Shown: one piece after another, positions 33,432 through 41,500 of the stretch
Layout of the letters: each line of letters opens with the position of its first letter
How positions within the stretch are numbered: the first letter of the stretch is position 1
NCBI GenBank assembly: GCA_009760885.1
Contig: CM019719.1
Span: 29,356,584-29,420,583 of the forward strand
Length of the DNA: 64,000 nt
Reading direction: 5' to 3'
DNA from: Achatina immaculata
Lineage: Eukaryota > Mollusca > Gastropoda > Stylommatophora > Achatinidae
Translations under genes and position numbers: made by a program
The notes under the pieces: generated by a model
Seen by the model: only the letters and a program-made list of their open reading frames with translations
The model's database searches: none
Told to the model about the DNA's origin: nothing

Positions 33432-36400
33432 GCTTTCCTAATAATCATCTCTCCAACATTTATATAATCTGGATCATTCTGCCTCTGGTCTCTTGAAATC
33501 TTCATATACTCTGTCTTATCTTGGTTAATGGTCAAGCTCACTGTTAGTGCTACATCTCTCTGGTGTATGCAGGTACTGATGACTTCTTGCATAGTTTCCC
33601 CCACTAGGTCGATGTCATCAGCGTATTCTAGTATTTTAGCTTGTTCTTCTGTACTCTTTCTTCTTTCGCTTTTCTAATTGCTTTTTCTAGTACTAGGCTG
33701 AACAGTACTGTAGATAATGTATCACCTTGTTTTAAACCAGTTCTTATAGAGAAGGATTCAGACTTTCTTCCTTTATATATTACTATATTTTGTGTATCCT
33801 CCATACATATTCTGGTCAGACTGATTAATTAAACCTTATGCATTAAACTTAATTCATGAACCTTAATTTAAGCCGAATGATACTAGCACTTTAATGGCTC
33901 TTGACTTATATAATAATGGGGGGGGGGGGGGGTAGAGGAGAAACGACGACACTCTGCGCTATGCAATGGAAACATGTAATGGACATGGTATAAGAAGTCA
34001 TGTTTTCCTATCATCATTACACACTTTTGGTTCCCCAGATTTTGCAGGCTGTCAGACGCCGTGCTTCCAAGAGCACATCCTTAGCGCTTCCAAAAATGTT
34101 TTTTCCCTTATTTATTTCTGATATTCCCTGCCGGTTTCGTTTTCCCTCCCACTATCGGAACTTCCCATCGATCCTAAGAGGGAACTACTGAGGAGTGATG
34201 GCAGGTTCATGTCTGTTTAATTTTCCCTCGCAATCTCCTGAAAGGAGCCAGGGGCCCAATGTTTTACAGTTGGAAGAGATGGAGCAAAGAGTCATGCCGC
34301 GAGAGCTGAGTACTCTAACTACTTCAGATAGCCATGAGTTTAGTTTAGAACGATGAAGCGCAGATTATCAGACGAGATCATTTCTTCCCCTCCCCCCTCC
34401 CCTCCTCAGTCATCGTGTTGGAAGGGTAGCAGATTTCAGTGACCTTTAGTTGCAGGAAGTGCCCCTAGAATGTCAGTCACTCTTCACAATATGAATGTAT
34501 TCGATGCACGGGATGTATGATATTCTTTTACGTCTGTGCAGAACTGAAAACGAGAATCTCTGACCTTTTAAGTTCCCCGGTTTTAAACAGTCCAAAACGT
34601 TTATAAAAGGCACTTAAATTCTCAAATAACAGGGATAACTTCTAGGGTCATCTCATTGCATGCTATATTCAAGTAGCTTATTGATTTCTGTAGTTGTACC
34701 TGCATTAGAAGCACTAGCTTGTCCCTGTCTGCTGGGGTACCTCCTCTTGACCCTGGATACTCCCAGTCCATGTCAAGACCCTCGAAGTTCCTCTGTCGTA
34801 GAAAGGTAACTGCGTTCTGTGCGAATGTAGCCCGGGAAGCAGCGCTCTCTACTACAGGCACGAAGGGCTGGGACGCCATATTCCAGCCTCCAACAGCCAG
34901 GAGTATCTTGAGGTTAGGGTTTTTGCTTTTAAGCTTCATAACGCGATCGTACCTGGAAGAAAGTTGTTCAAATTAACGGTTCCCTGGTGCAGTTATCTGA
35001 GAACAGATTAGTCCGTAATATTGATCGTATTTGTGTTTTTACTGTAATGAATGAAGTATACGCGACATGTAACCTAAATCGGAACCTCCGATAGAAATTT
35101 TGCTATTTGTGGTGCAATAGTACCTCCCCTCCCGTTCCTCTTTACTGTTTTCATGAATTACGCACCCTCCCGTTCCTCTTTACTGTTTTCATGAATCACG
35201 CACCCTCCCGTTCCTCTTTACTGTTTTGATGAGTTACGCACCCTCCCGTTCCTCTTTACTGTTTTCATGAATTACGCACCCTCCCGGTCCTCTTTACTGT
35301 TTTCATGAATTACGCACCCTCCCGTTCCTCTTTACTGTTTTCCTGAATCACGCTCCCTCCCGTTCCTCTTTACGGTTGTCATGAACCACGCTCCCTCCCG
35401 TTCCTCTTTACTGTTTTCATGAATCACGCTCTCTCCCGTTCCTCTTTACTGTTTTCATGAACCACGCTCCCTCCCCTCTCGAAGCCCTTCAAGGTCGCCC
35501 TTAAAACAGGGAAAACGCTCCAGGTCCCAGAGCGTAGTACCTGCTCCCCCCTCCCTCTCCCCCTCCGTCTCCCCCTCCCTCCCCCTTATCCACACAGATC
35601 CTGTCATGAATTCATGTAACACTGACAGACATTGCTTGTGGTGATCGTTAATGAAATAACAACATCTTTATTAAATTATTAACCTTAATTTTACGAAGTT
35701 AATTAACGTAAAAGAAGAAGAAGAATTGGCACTGAGAAGAGTGGATAAAGACTCATTGAATGAGATATATATACATACACACACACATATATATGGCATC
35801 TGCAGATATATACATACACACACATATATATGGTATCTGTAGAGTAATAAAGCACTCCTGACTTGTTGCACAGATGATGATGATGATGATGATGATGATA
35901 TAGTTGAGACGCATATAAAATAAAATAAAAATGTAAAGTCACAGAAGATCAAACGATAACTATTACAACAGACAAAAAAATCAGTGGAGATAAGGGGTTT
36001 ATGGAAAGTAGATAACTAGACAACAGAATGAGTTTCGTAAGAAACTATAACAGTCTGTTTTTTTTAAGGGCTAAAGAGGTCAAACTTAATAGTAGCCACT
36101 TCATTCTGGCCAAAGAAGGGAGAGAACCGGCCACAGACGATATTAATGAATAATATAACGAGCACGACGATATATTTAATGATTATAGTAGTGGCTGTGA
36201 TGACTACTTGGTGGAAACTCCACTCACATTCCCTCACTCCACTGAGTGGAGTCATCGTTCCACTCAAAAGGTTGAATATTCAGTCCCACAGGTTTAGCAA
36301 ATGCGTAAATCAGGTGTGTGCATAAATTAGGATTGATGTCCTCCGGGTAGAACAGTCCTTTGCCAGATCTGTACTGTGCCCAGTTGGTGTAGTAGCACAC

Positions 36401-38637
36401 TGTACGGAAACCGTCTACCGCTGGAACGAATGTTAACGAAAATGTTACAGGACAATGACGTTAAATTACATTTTGGCGAAATGCTTTTTATAAGTAATTG
36501 ATAGGAGCCTCTCAGATTGCTGAATGTAGAAATCTAGCGTAGAATTCATAAAGCATACAATGTTACCTATCAATTCGCACCAATTCTGAAACATCAAAAT
36601 ATCTCGATAAACACCACAAAAAAAAACCCCTTTCAAACAATATTCACCCAGATTCTGCGTTGTCAATGCCAAACATGGACACTCGCTAAATACCGTAAGA
36701 GAAAGATTGCATGCGAGATGAAATGTTTGTTTTTTTTAATGGTAAGCAAGAAAAGAAGGGATCAAGTGCGAAATGAAATAATTCGACAAATGGTGGGAAC
36801 AACACCTGTCAAAGACTACATGCAAAATCCGAGAGTTAAGTCGTTCAGTCATTTGATACGCATGAAAGCAGAGCAACCAGCGGAACTCGCACATCTGGAT
36901 ATAGGGTTGCAAGGTCGACCAAGGAAAAAGTGGACAGATGGGGTGAAAGACACTAAAGAAGCATAACATGACAGCTAACCAGTACTCTCACCTTGCTCTA
37001 GATCGATGTCTGAAATTCCGTGAGACGCTAATGGTATAAGCAAACATAAGAAGAAGAAAGGATTTTATTATTGTCAAGTGGCTTTCTTGTGTTTACTTTA
37101 TGACATTTCTGAAAGATTAAAAACATGCTTTACATGAAGCTAAGTTTTCATTATTTGACTCTTTCCTTTATAATCCGTGATAAAAGCTGCATTATATTGT
37201 CATAGTTTAGGCCTTATCTCACAGCAACAATGCTTCCTTCGCTTTCAGAAATATTTATACAGCTTTAAGCCGATCATACGTTCAATCATTTAAATTAGTT
37301 TTGAGTTTAATATCGTGAGAGCTCACTAAAAGATGCCAGGCGAAAGTATCTAAAACCGCGGAAAGTTTTTCATATTAAAGAATAATTACTGTTACTTTCA
37401 ATCCAAAAAGTAAACATTACAAGTTCAGTGGCACTAGTATAATTATTCTGATATTCTTCTCCGTCCTGTTTCGAGGCTTCTCTATCTGTTCTGTAACACT
37501 AATCATTTTCTACGGAGATGAGGTCATTGACCCTATGCTCCAAACCTCAACCTGGAGGACCAGGGTGCAAGTTTCGTCTGACTCCTACCCGGGCAGAACT
37601 TAACAGCGTGGTTGGACCTGCCAGGAGTAGAACTCCCGCCGGTATAGCTCTGGTGGGGGGGGGGGGGGGGTGAGGGTACGCGAGCTGTCAGGCCACGACA
37701 AGGCACCTGCACCGTGTGACAGAATTATTCTGATATCCACTAGGAAATTCGTACAGGGTCACTTATATAATTATTCTGATATCCACTAGGAAATTCGTAC
37801 AGGGCCACTAATATAATTATTCTGATATCCACTAGGAAATTCGTACATGGCCACTAATATAATTATTCTGATATCCACTAGGAAATTCGTACAGGGCCAC
37901 TAATATAATTATTCTGATATCCACTAGGAAATTCCTACAGGCCCACTAATATAATTATTCTGATATCCACTAGGGAATTCGTACAGGGCCACTAATATAA
38001 TTATTCTGATATCCACTAGGAAATTCCTACAGGCCCACTAATATAATTATTCTGATATCCACTAGGAAATTCCTACAGGGCCACTAATATAATTATTCTG
38101 ATATCCACTAGGAAATTCGTACAGGGCCACTAATATAATTATTCTGATATCCACTACGACATTCGTACAGGGCCACTAATATAATTATTCTGATTTCCAC
38201 TACGAAATTCGTATTTTTTATTAACTCTTTCATTTCTGAATTAGTCTCCATGCTCTGCCAGAATAAATTTTGACTAGAAAGTTTGATAGGAAAAAATTGG
38301 AAGGAAGTTACTCTGCAATTTAAAAATGTGGGTTGAATTAATAGGGATACTTCTACTGTAATTTATTTAGACTTTGAATATCGCTCTGTGCGTTGATTTG
38401 CATGGATGTAAAAGATATAACAACACTGCCAGTGTTGTTTTGAAGTGAAAGAATTAATAACTTTTGCTTTGAAACTCTCATTTAAAAAGTATTCTGTTCT
38501 CTTATCAGTAACACATTACATATTTCAGACCTGCTCTCACGTTTTAGTTCTGAGGGTAATGTTTACAACATTTCAACTTACTGGCACATGTCACCAAGGC
38601 AAATAAAACCAGCGACCAGGCTAGCATTGTAGTAGTC
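22303..38637 (-). CDS. Secreted GH18 chitinase, 8 coding exons, 401 aa
   Basis: Hydrolyses beta-1,4 links in chitin and would act outside the cell. Eight exons with GT-AG borders and matching phases (46, 193, 253, 125, 124, 186, 120 and 159 nt) sum to 1206 nt. Residues 1-15 are a hydrophobic signal peptide. VCYYTNWAQYR starts the TIM barrel, LLAVGGWNM lies at 97-105, and FEGLDMDWEYPG at 136-147 holds D140, D142 and the proton donor E144. MTYDLHGSW is at 214-222 and GGVMFWAPDLDDFSG at 359-373 carries the substrate-binding Trp364. The family usually has DGxDxDxE; here the first Asp is Glu137. The protein stops right after the barrel, with no linker and no CBM14 chitin-binding domain, so it is a single-domain enzyme. 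The introns hold minisatellites, RTE remnants and a MITE. The ATG exon begins after an acceptor, so a 5' untranslated exon lies upstream. Assignment is firm; activity is inferred. Confidence 0.93.
22640..22700. repeat. (CT)n microsatellite
   Basis: About 60 bp of CT dinucleotides in the last chitinase intron. Confidence 0.95.
22775..23575 (+). mobile_element. RTE-type LINE remnant, family 6
   Basis: Plus strand, antisense to the chitinase gene. A frame with EVLFADNQALIATSEKDLQ (catalytic FADD altered to FADN) is followed after a shift by a 176-codon frame with FKYLGNIISSSG, LYNAIFLPTLCCQCQTWILT and RCLRRISNVTRRHQIRND. The 3' end has a (ACAAG)n tail at 23548-23569. 5'-truncated, dead. Confidence 0.85.
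23823..23942 (-). CDS. Chitinase exon 7
   Basis: Residues 310-349. Acceptor CTGACAG; donor GTTCGT, phase 0. Contains VCDLIHSGA and NQWVGYDDVQSV. The donor is the least consensus-like of the gene. Confidence 0.88.
24105..24375. repeat. 51-bp minisatellite, four to five copies
   Basis: Unit contains TTCTTCAAGTTGTTGCTTTC and TTCTTGGTAAGTATCT; starts of the GTTGTTG block are at 24171, 24222, 24273 and 24324. In the last long chitinase intron. The 17-aa open repeats on the minus strand are a by-product of the 51-bp period. Confidence 0.9.
24365..24427 (+). mobile_element. SINE 3' fragment
   Basis: CACTAACACCATACCTCAAT and CTCTAAGACATGACAGGATT match the 3' end of the SINE at 9.5-9.7 kb. Confidence 0.7.
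24795..25235 (-). mobile_element. RTE-type LINE remnant, family 5
   Basis: Minus-strand frames give RILIIKWQNKIRNEEVWKRA and NPQGNRKRGRPRLTWRREIM then KEAENNSKNRDD, an RTE C-terminus. An (ATG)n-like tail (24807-24818 as ATC repeats) marks the 3' end. A partner copy is at 50.02-50.31 kb. Confidence 0.8.
25385..25610 (+). mobile_element. Probable old tRNA-derived SINE
   Basis: Head CACGGTGGTTAGTGTGTATTG and a GAGGTTCGTGTTTATTACCC block are in the right places for decayed A and B boxes, and ACTGACAGATGAAGGAAGATA resembles the SINE body. Low similarity. Confidence 0.35.
25745..26150 (+). repeat. Interspersed repeat R1, copy 2, with 34-bp internal array
   Basis: The R1 head unit AGCGACCCATAGCTGATATG plus CTAGCGTCAGGGTT is repeated five times with a 34-bp period (25759 onward). 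It is followed by the usual R1 body (GGATAGCCTAGCTAACGGGG, CAGGGACTGAAAAAA). Confidence 0.75.
26388..26932. repeat. 15-bp minisatellite, about 35 copies
   Basis: Unit GGGGGTAAGCTAACT, alternating with GGGGTAAGCTAACTA-type variants. Because 15 is divisible by three, a 178-codon plus-strand frame of GGKLT or RGKLT repeats stays open. It starts with GTG rather than ATG and has no splice context, so I treat it as non-coding. It lies in the largest chitinase intron, antisense to it. Confidence 0.95.
27075..27360 (+). other. Unrecognised short open frame
   Basis: A (GAT)n tract, then a frame from about 27123 to the stop near 27355 (contains MKPDPHLSEYQRNIIDLHN). The codon pattern is protein-like and charged, but I do not recognise it. 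It may be a transposon remnant in the chitinase intron. Confidence 0.3.
27470..27600 (+). repeat. Interspersed repeat R2, copy
   Basis: ACCTTCAGGGTCCACTTTAA then AACAGGGGAAAACCCTCTAG, GTCCTCGAAGGATGCACCAG and a C-rich stretch. Shared with 35.46-35.64 kb. Confidence 0.55.
27627..27812 (-). CDS. Chitinase exon 6
   Basis: Residues 248-309. The acceptor (AACAAG before GACTGG) is weak in pyrimidines but gives the exact family junction. Donor is GTACGT. Contains KLNIGIALYGRTFTL and the lid-like GFVAYYE. A piggyBac-like MITE ends up only about 120 bp upstream of the acceptor. Confidence 0.88.
27936..28616. mobile_element. piggyBac-like MITE, copy 1
   Basis: 681 bp bounded by inverted ends CTCTTTCCGTGC (left) and its complement GCACGGAAAGAG (right). 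The flanks are ATTA on the left and TTTTAA on the right, decayed forms of a TTAA target. Its interior matches the copy at 57.8-58.5 kb. No transposase is encoded, so it is non-autonomous. It sits just upstream of chitinase exon 6. Confidence 0.75.
28630..29200. other. No gene; intronic
   Basis: AT-rich chitinase intron sequence without supportable features. Confidence 0.5.
29205..29575. repeat. Degenerate 21-27-bp tandem repeat
   Basis: Variants of TTAGTGATATCTTCATTCTGG and TAATGGTATTTTCCTC over about 370 bp, in a chitinase intron. The open minus-strand frame of RMKISLT-like units reflects the 21-bp period. Confidence 0.8.
29865..30045. repeat. Roughly 41-45-bp minisatellite, left part
   Basis: Units of TTAGTGTTAGAAATCATTAC and CAGATACACTGACAGGGACAG. 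The array resumes at 30430-30510 beyond an RTE fragment. Confidence 0.85.
30046..30430 (-). mobile_element. RTE family 4 remnant inside a minisatellite
   Basis: 3' end CAGTCAGTCATTTGCACGTC at the left border, followed by the antisense of the DIVDDLQMDASAAG block and, near 30340-30400, TTTTTTGTGTCCATGGTATTTG and AAGAACTCTTC. It is 5'-truncated at about 30430, where the minisatellite continues. Confidence 0.8.
30430..30512. repeat. Roughly 41-45-bp minisatellite, right part
   Basis: AGTTAAGTGTCAGAAATCAT and TACCAGATACACTGGCAAGG, then a second copy. Same unit as 29865-30045. Confidence 0.85.
30586..30709 (-). CDS. Chitinase exon 5
   Basis: Residues 206-247. Acceptor TCTGTCAG; donor GTAAGT, phase 0. 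Carries MTYDLHGSWEPYTG, the conserved Tyr-Asp pair that positions substrate. Confidence 0.92.
30728..30885. repeat. 22-bp tandem repeat, about seven copies
   Basis: Units TCAGATGTTGGATGTTGGAAGA with variants, directly upstream (in gene sense) of the chitinase exon 5 acceptor, about 20 bp away. Confidence 0.9.
30886..31515 (+). mobile_element. RTE-type LINE remnant, family 3
   Basis: A plus-strand frame reads FAYLGSYIDQDGDIRKEVRI, NSNVISTLIYACESWKTTKE and NKCLRKILGIKWNEFKNNAE. After a 1-nt shift at about 31258 it gives RKRRWTYVGHLMRRNDQRIP and DRKNWRTTLRALCDV then a stop. It is truncated upstream of the FAYLG thumb motif, so the RT palm is absent. Lies antisense in a chitinase intron. Confidence 0.85.
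31557..31630. repeat. (TG)n(TA)n(GA)n microsatellite
   Basis: Compound dinucleotide tract followed by a G run. (TAC)n-like sequence lies at 31735-31850. Confidence 0.95.
32025..32515. repeat. 45-47-bp minisatellite, about 11 copies
   Basis: Unit contains TAACCTAGTAATAAAGAGCT and GAGACAACATGTGAAACC. Copies with GAGCT are 45 bp and those with GAGCCT are longer. Starts about 25 bp past the chitinase exon 4 donor. Confidence 0.95.
32539..32663 (-). CDS. Chitinase exon 4
   Basis: Residues 165-205. Acceptor TCTACAG; donor GTAAGT, phase 2. Contains ELRTAFEQEA and LLLTGAFPAGK, both family-typical. A 45-47-bp minisatellite starts about 25 bp past the donor. Confidence 0.9.
32725..33835 (-). mobile_element. 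RTE-type LINE, family 2, best-preserved copy
   Basis: Minus strand. From 33.83 kb downwards it reads GLKQGDTLSTVLFSLVLEKA, EYADDIDLVGETMQEV (catalytic YADD), TKYMKISRDQ-like text and IYLGTTFNRSNTVSEEVKSR. A 134-codon frame with MYGSETWSTTKKDG, RLRWLGHVEGNRQTKMM and GRPRQRWKDNIEEDIKEIG follows. The 3' end is a (GAA)n tail at 32738-32765. It is truncated in the RT. A (CAGA)n(CA)n microsatellite replaces the stretch before YLGTT without breaking the frame. Located in a chitinase intron, same strand as the gene. Confidence 0.88.
33357..33432. repeat. (TG)n(TCTG)n microsatellite inside the RTE
   Basis: TGTGTG run followed by nine or so TCTG units within the RT frame of the family 2 copy, read as KADRQTDRQTD...THTHIY on the minus strand. 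Confidence 0.95.
33836..34699. other. No gene; intronic
   Basis: Chitinase intron 3. A poly-G run at 33919-33932. No supportable coding sequence. Confidence 0.55.
34700..34952 (-). CDS. Chitinase exon 3, catalytic
   Basis: Residues 80-164. Acceptor TTCCAG; donor CAG before GTACAA, phase 0. Carries LLAVGGWNM and FEGLDMDWEYPG with catalytic Glu144. Confidence 0.93.
35150..35470. repeat. 38-bp minisatellite, about eight copies
   Basis: Unit CACCCTCCCGTTCCTCTTTA plus CTGTTTTCATGAATTACG, period 38 bp, in chitinase intron 2 (starts about 170 bp past exon 3 in plus coordinates). Confidence 0.95.
35470..35645 (+). repeat. Interspersed repeat R2, copy
   Basis: CCCTTCAAGGTCGCCCTTAA then AACAGGGAAAACGCTCCAGG, then C-rich sequence and CCACACAGATCCTGTCATG. 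Parallels 27.47-27.6 kb. Confidence 0.55.
35768..35902. repeat. (CA)n/(TA)n tracts with a 50-bp duplication and (GAT)n
   Basis: ATATATACATACACACACAC.. ATATATGGCATCTGCAG is followed by a near-copy ending GGTATCTGTAG, then (GAT)n at 35875-35900. Confidence 0.85.
36228..36420 (-). CDS. Chitinase exon 2
   Basis: Residues 16-79. Acceptor TTCCAG, phase 1 in; ends GGAAT before GTGAGT, phase 2 out. Contains VCYYTNWAQYRSGKG and HLIYAFAKP, the first two barrel strands, and FEWNDD. Confidence 0.92.
36635..37060 (+). mobile_element. RTE-type LINE remnant, family 6
   Basis: TTCTGCGTTGTCAATGCC and AAACATGGACACTCGCTAAA parallel the 23.17 kb copy (CCTLCCQCQTWILT). A frame with KVKSFSHLIRMKAEQPAELA-like and GLQGRPRKKWTDGVKDTKEA follows. 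Degraded, antisense in chitinase intron 1. Confidence 0.75.
37065..37500. other. No gene; intronic
   Basis: AT-rich sequence without supportable features. Confidence 0.5.
37505..37720 (+). repeat. Interspersed repeat R3, copy 2
   Basis: CGGAGATGAGGTCATTGACC, GGAGGACCAGGGTGCAAG, CTGCCAGGAGTAGAACTCCC and a long G run. Matches 3803-4016. Confidence 0.6.
37721..38217. repeat. 46-bp minisatellite, about 11 copies
   Basis: Unit AATTATTCTGATATCCACTA plus GGAAATTCGTACAGGGCCAC and TAATAT; period 46 bp (unit starts 37725, 37771, 37817). In chitinase intron 1. Confidence 0.95.
38582..38637 (-). CDS. Chitinase exon with start codon and signal peptide
   Basis: A T10-CAG acceptor precedes 10 untranslated bases and ATG (38627-38625). 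Codons read MLAWSLVLFALVTCA and the exon ends one base into codon 16 before GTAAGT. The start is chosen because it gives a clean signal peptide and the next exon supplies the barrel start. Confidence 0.88.
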
Positions 38638-39059
38638 CTGAAAAAAAAAAGTCAAAGAATTAGCTGAGATATTTGTTTCTGCTTACAGTTGATAAGAAAT
38701 AGCAATCGCTGTCTCTTTCCATGAACTACGTACGACTGAGTGACTTTATCGCAGCGAATAACGAGTAGAGATACTGAGGTACAGGTAAGGATGTTATATG
38801 AGTTGTTCTCCTTTTATGAACTTCGTGAGATCCATACATACGAGATCTCATAGCCAAACAATATTTTGTAACAAAGTAGACTTTGTATGACAGACTTGCT
38901 GTCGTTAAGGAAGAATTGTAAGTCTGAGCAGCGCTGCAGATGCGAGACAGGTATTCAGAATCCAAAGCAAATTCTGCAGCTCTGCCCCTTGCGCCAAGAA
39001 ATCCGAATCCATTATACATAAGTGAACACACATAGACACATTATTTAATCCTTTCACGA

Positions 39060-39385
39060 CAGGGTGAAGTCGCCCTATAAGGTAATCAGCGACCCATAGC
39101 TGATATGCCAGCGTCAGGGTTAGCGACTCATAGCTGACCAAGACCCTGTCCCACCTCTCCGTGGTACCACCACTAACAGGCATAGCCTGGCTAACAGGGC
39201 AGGGATCGCCATAGTTCCTATGGACTAAAGAAGCATTGCACATCTCCTACTTTTTAGCTGTACTCCGGGACTGAAAAAAATAGCTGCCATAGCCCGCTCC
39301 CACACCGAAACGATGCTGTGCCTCAACATCTCTAAAGCATCGGCTACAAAGAACAACAGCTCGCAGTTACAGGGAATTCGTATAA
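39060..39385 (+). repeat. Interspersed repeat R1, copy 3
   Basis: Most complete R1: GCGACCCATAGCTGATATGC, CAAGACCCTGTCCCACCTCT, AGCCTGGCTAACAGGGCAGG, TAGCTGTACTCCGGGACTGA and ACATCTCTAAAGCATCGGCT. Confidence 0.75.
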
Positions 39386-39504
39386 GTTCACAACAAAGTA
39401 AGGCAGATAACCATATGGCATGCCATTGAGACTATGTTAGTCTTCATATTTTCATTTCCGTCTCAGCAAGCTACAGCAAGAGTTCTTAGCCAATGATATT
39501 CATA

Positions 39505-39516
39505 TCCCTTTGGGTT
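39505..39516. repeat. Target-site duplication, left copy
   Basis: TCCCTTTGGGTT, identical to 40416-40427. Confidence 0.9.
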
Positions 39517-40415
39517 CATCATCATCATCGTCATCATCATCACCACCACCATCATCATCATCATCATCAACATCATGTGCCGTGCCGACTGGCGTTGGCT
39601 ATTATGCTTCTCCAGAGTACACGATCCTTCATGCAGGCCATCAGTTCAGTTGGTGATTTCCTCTCACACCATCCCGTCAGACTGTCTAGTATCATTTCTC
39701 TTGGTCTTCCCCTTGATCTTCTTCCTTCTATTTTTCCTGTTGTTATAATATTTTCAATGCCCCCTCTTCTCATTGAATGTCCCATGAAAGTACATTGTCT
39801 CTCTCTCTTATTTTTTTGACAAGATTTTTTGTCTCTCCAGCTCTTCTCATACATTCTTCATTAGTTATTTTTGCTGTCCATGGGATTCGCAACATTCTTC
39901 TAATAAACCACATTTCTGTTGCTTCCAATGATTTTTGTGCAGACCTGCCTATTATCAATGATTCACTTCCGTATAACAAGATAGGGTCAATATAGCATTT
40001 TAGGACTCTTTTTCTAACATTCATTGATAAGGATGTGTTGGATAATATGTTTCTCATTCTCTGAAATGCAGTCTTTGCTTGGCCTATTCTGTTCCTAATT
40101 TCTGTTCTGCATTTCCCATCTGAAGTTATTACTGCTCCAATATATTTGAATTTCTGCACGTGCTTTAGAATAGTTCCGTTTAATTTAATACTGCATGTTA
40201 TGGATTCCGTTTCTTAGATATAACCATACTCTCTGTCTTTTTGATATTCAAAGTAAGGCATTTCTGTTCACTTTCTTTGGCGACTTTATCCAAGAGATTT
40301 TGCAGGTCTTGTTAGTTATCAGCTACCAGTAGTGTGTCGTCAGCATACTGAAAGTTGTTAATATTGTATACTCCAATTTTTATGCCTGGTTCTGTTATGA
40401 TAGTTCTTAGAATAT
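39517..40415 (-). mobile_element. RTE-type LINE, family 1, 5'-truncated, with 12-bp TSD
   Basis: 899-bp minus-strand copy closely matching 13060-14766. It has frames with [37 protein letters not shown] and RGRPREMILDSLTGWCE. A frameshift near 39790 (an extra CT in a CT run) splits the C-terminus. The 3' end is a long (ATG)n-type tail (39517-39575). It was truncated within the RT on insertion, just upstream of the catalytic YADD region, which is only partly kept. Confidence 0.92.
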
Positions 40416-40427
40416 TCCCTTTGGGTT
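40416..40427. repeat. Target-site duplication, right copy
   Basis: TCCCTTTGGGTT, the partner of 39505-39516, adjoining the truncated 5' end. Confidence 0.9.
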
Positions 40428-41035
40428 ATGAGAAATAAATGATGGCACGAGTAAAGTAACTAACATGGCACTCGCCCCCTATTAATTCTGACAAAAGGCC
40501 GTTTTAGATTAGAGTTCTAGATTATTGTGGTTGGGGCTAGAGTGTTTGTAATACGGTGTAGTGACTGTCCAAGAATATCAAGTGCAGGCGAGGAAAGAGA
40601 AGATGAGAACTTAATAGGGAGAGAATAATGTGAAGAGAGGAGAGGCTAAGTATACCTGAATTTCGAGTTCAAACCGTGTGGTTCCAGTGTCCCATGTTCC
40701 TGTATGTAGCGGTTCTCAAGCGACAGGCTACTTCTATCATCAGAGTGACATTTTTTCATGGCTGTTACTAAAAATTCAGACTTGCCTCATATTCCCTTCC
40801 GACTAAATTCTCATCTACTCTTTCCTCACCTGCAACTGATATTCGTGTGGAGCGCACCTCTGCCCAGAGCAGTATGTACACTAACCACTTTTATACCCAA
40901 GCCCCTTTCAGATCTCCACCATGTAATAAAATATCAGTCACAGTGTTCTGAACATTTCATAAGACCTAATACAATACCAAAAGCTTATTGGTAGTAAAGA
41001 TACAGGACAGACGAGGATTTGATGGTATCATATTT
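40428..41035. other. No gene seen
   Basis: No motif, splice context or repeat recognised. A 78-codon plus-strand frame at 40758 lacks features. Confidence 0.45.
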
Positions 41036-41039
41036 TACT

Positions 41040-41172
41040 GGGTACCAGAGAAATCTGGGAAGCTAAATGCAGCAGTCAGGCGTGATACTGACTACATCAC
41101 ACTTTCATGTGCTGAAGGCCTTTGAGATGCGAGCCTCACACCGTATCCCCAGTATGCCTTAATGGCAAGGAA
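41040..41172 (+). mobile_element. SINE body fragment
   Basis: CAGTCAGGCGTGATACTGAC, TACATCACACTTTCATGTGC and CCGTATCCCCAGTATGCCTT parallel the SINE body at 9.57-9.70 kb. Confidence 0.6.
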
Positions 41173-41398
41173 AGTATGATTTTTTAAAAGAAAATAATAG
41201 ATTACTGGATAAAATTTTAAAAGCACAAAAGGCAGATTGTATAGCAGTACAATCAAAGCAAGTGACAAAGCGAGAGGAAATTTATTGACGGCTACCTCCA
41301 CAGAATGCAGATGATAGTGACGAAGCTGATGATGATTTTGATATTCATACCCAGTAGAGACAATACAAAGTTAATGTATTATACAGATCTCTACTTAC

Positions 41399-41500
41399 GT
41401 GTAGCTATGGTCTTCAGGCTGTGTTCTTGAAATAGTTTATTGAAGCAGATATTTAATCGTGCAGTTTGTCTAATGGTGCAATGATTGTCTCCTACAGGAG
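41399..41500 (-). promoter_or_regulatory. Possible chitinase promoter and untranslated first exon
   Basis: On the minus strand, ATTAAATAT (about 41457-41449) lies about 50 bases before a consensus donor ACAC-GTAAGT (exon end 41399). The chitinase ATG exon begins after an acceptor, so some upstream untranslated exon must exist. This one has the right orientation and a good donor, but the link is only positional. Confidence 0.25.

Noticed and set aside
34719..34976. 85-codon plus-strand frame
   Set aside because: Antisense shadow of chitinase exon 3.
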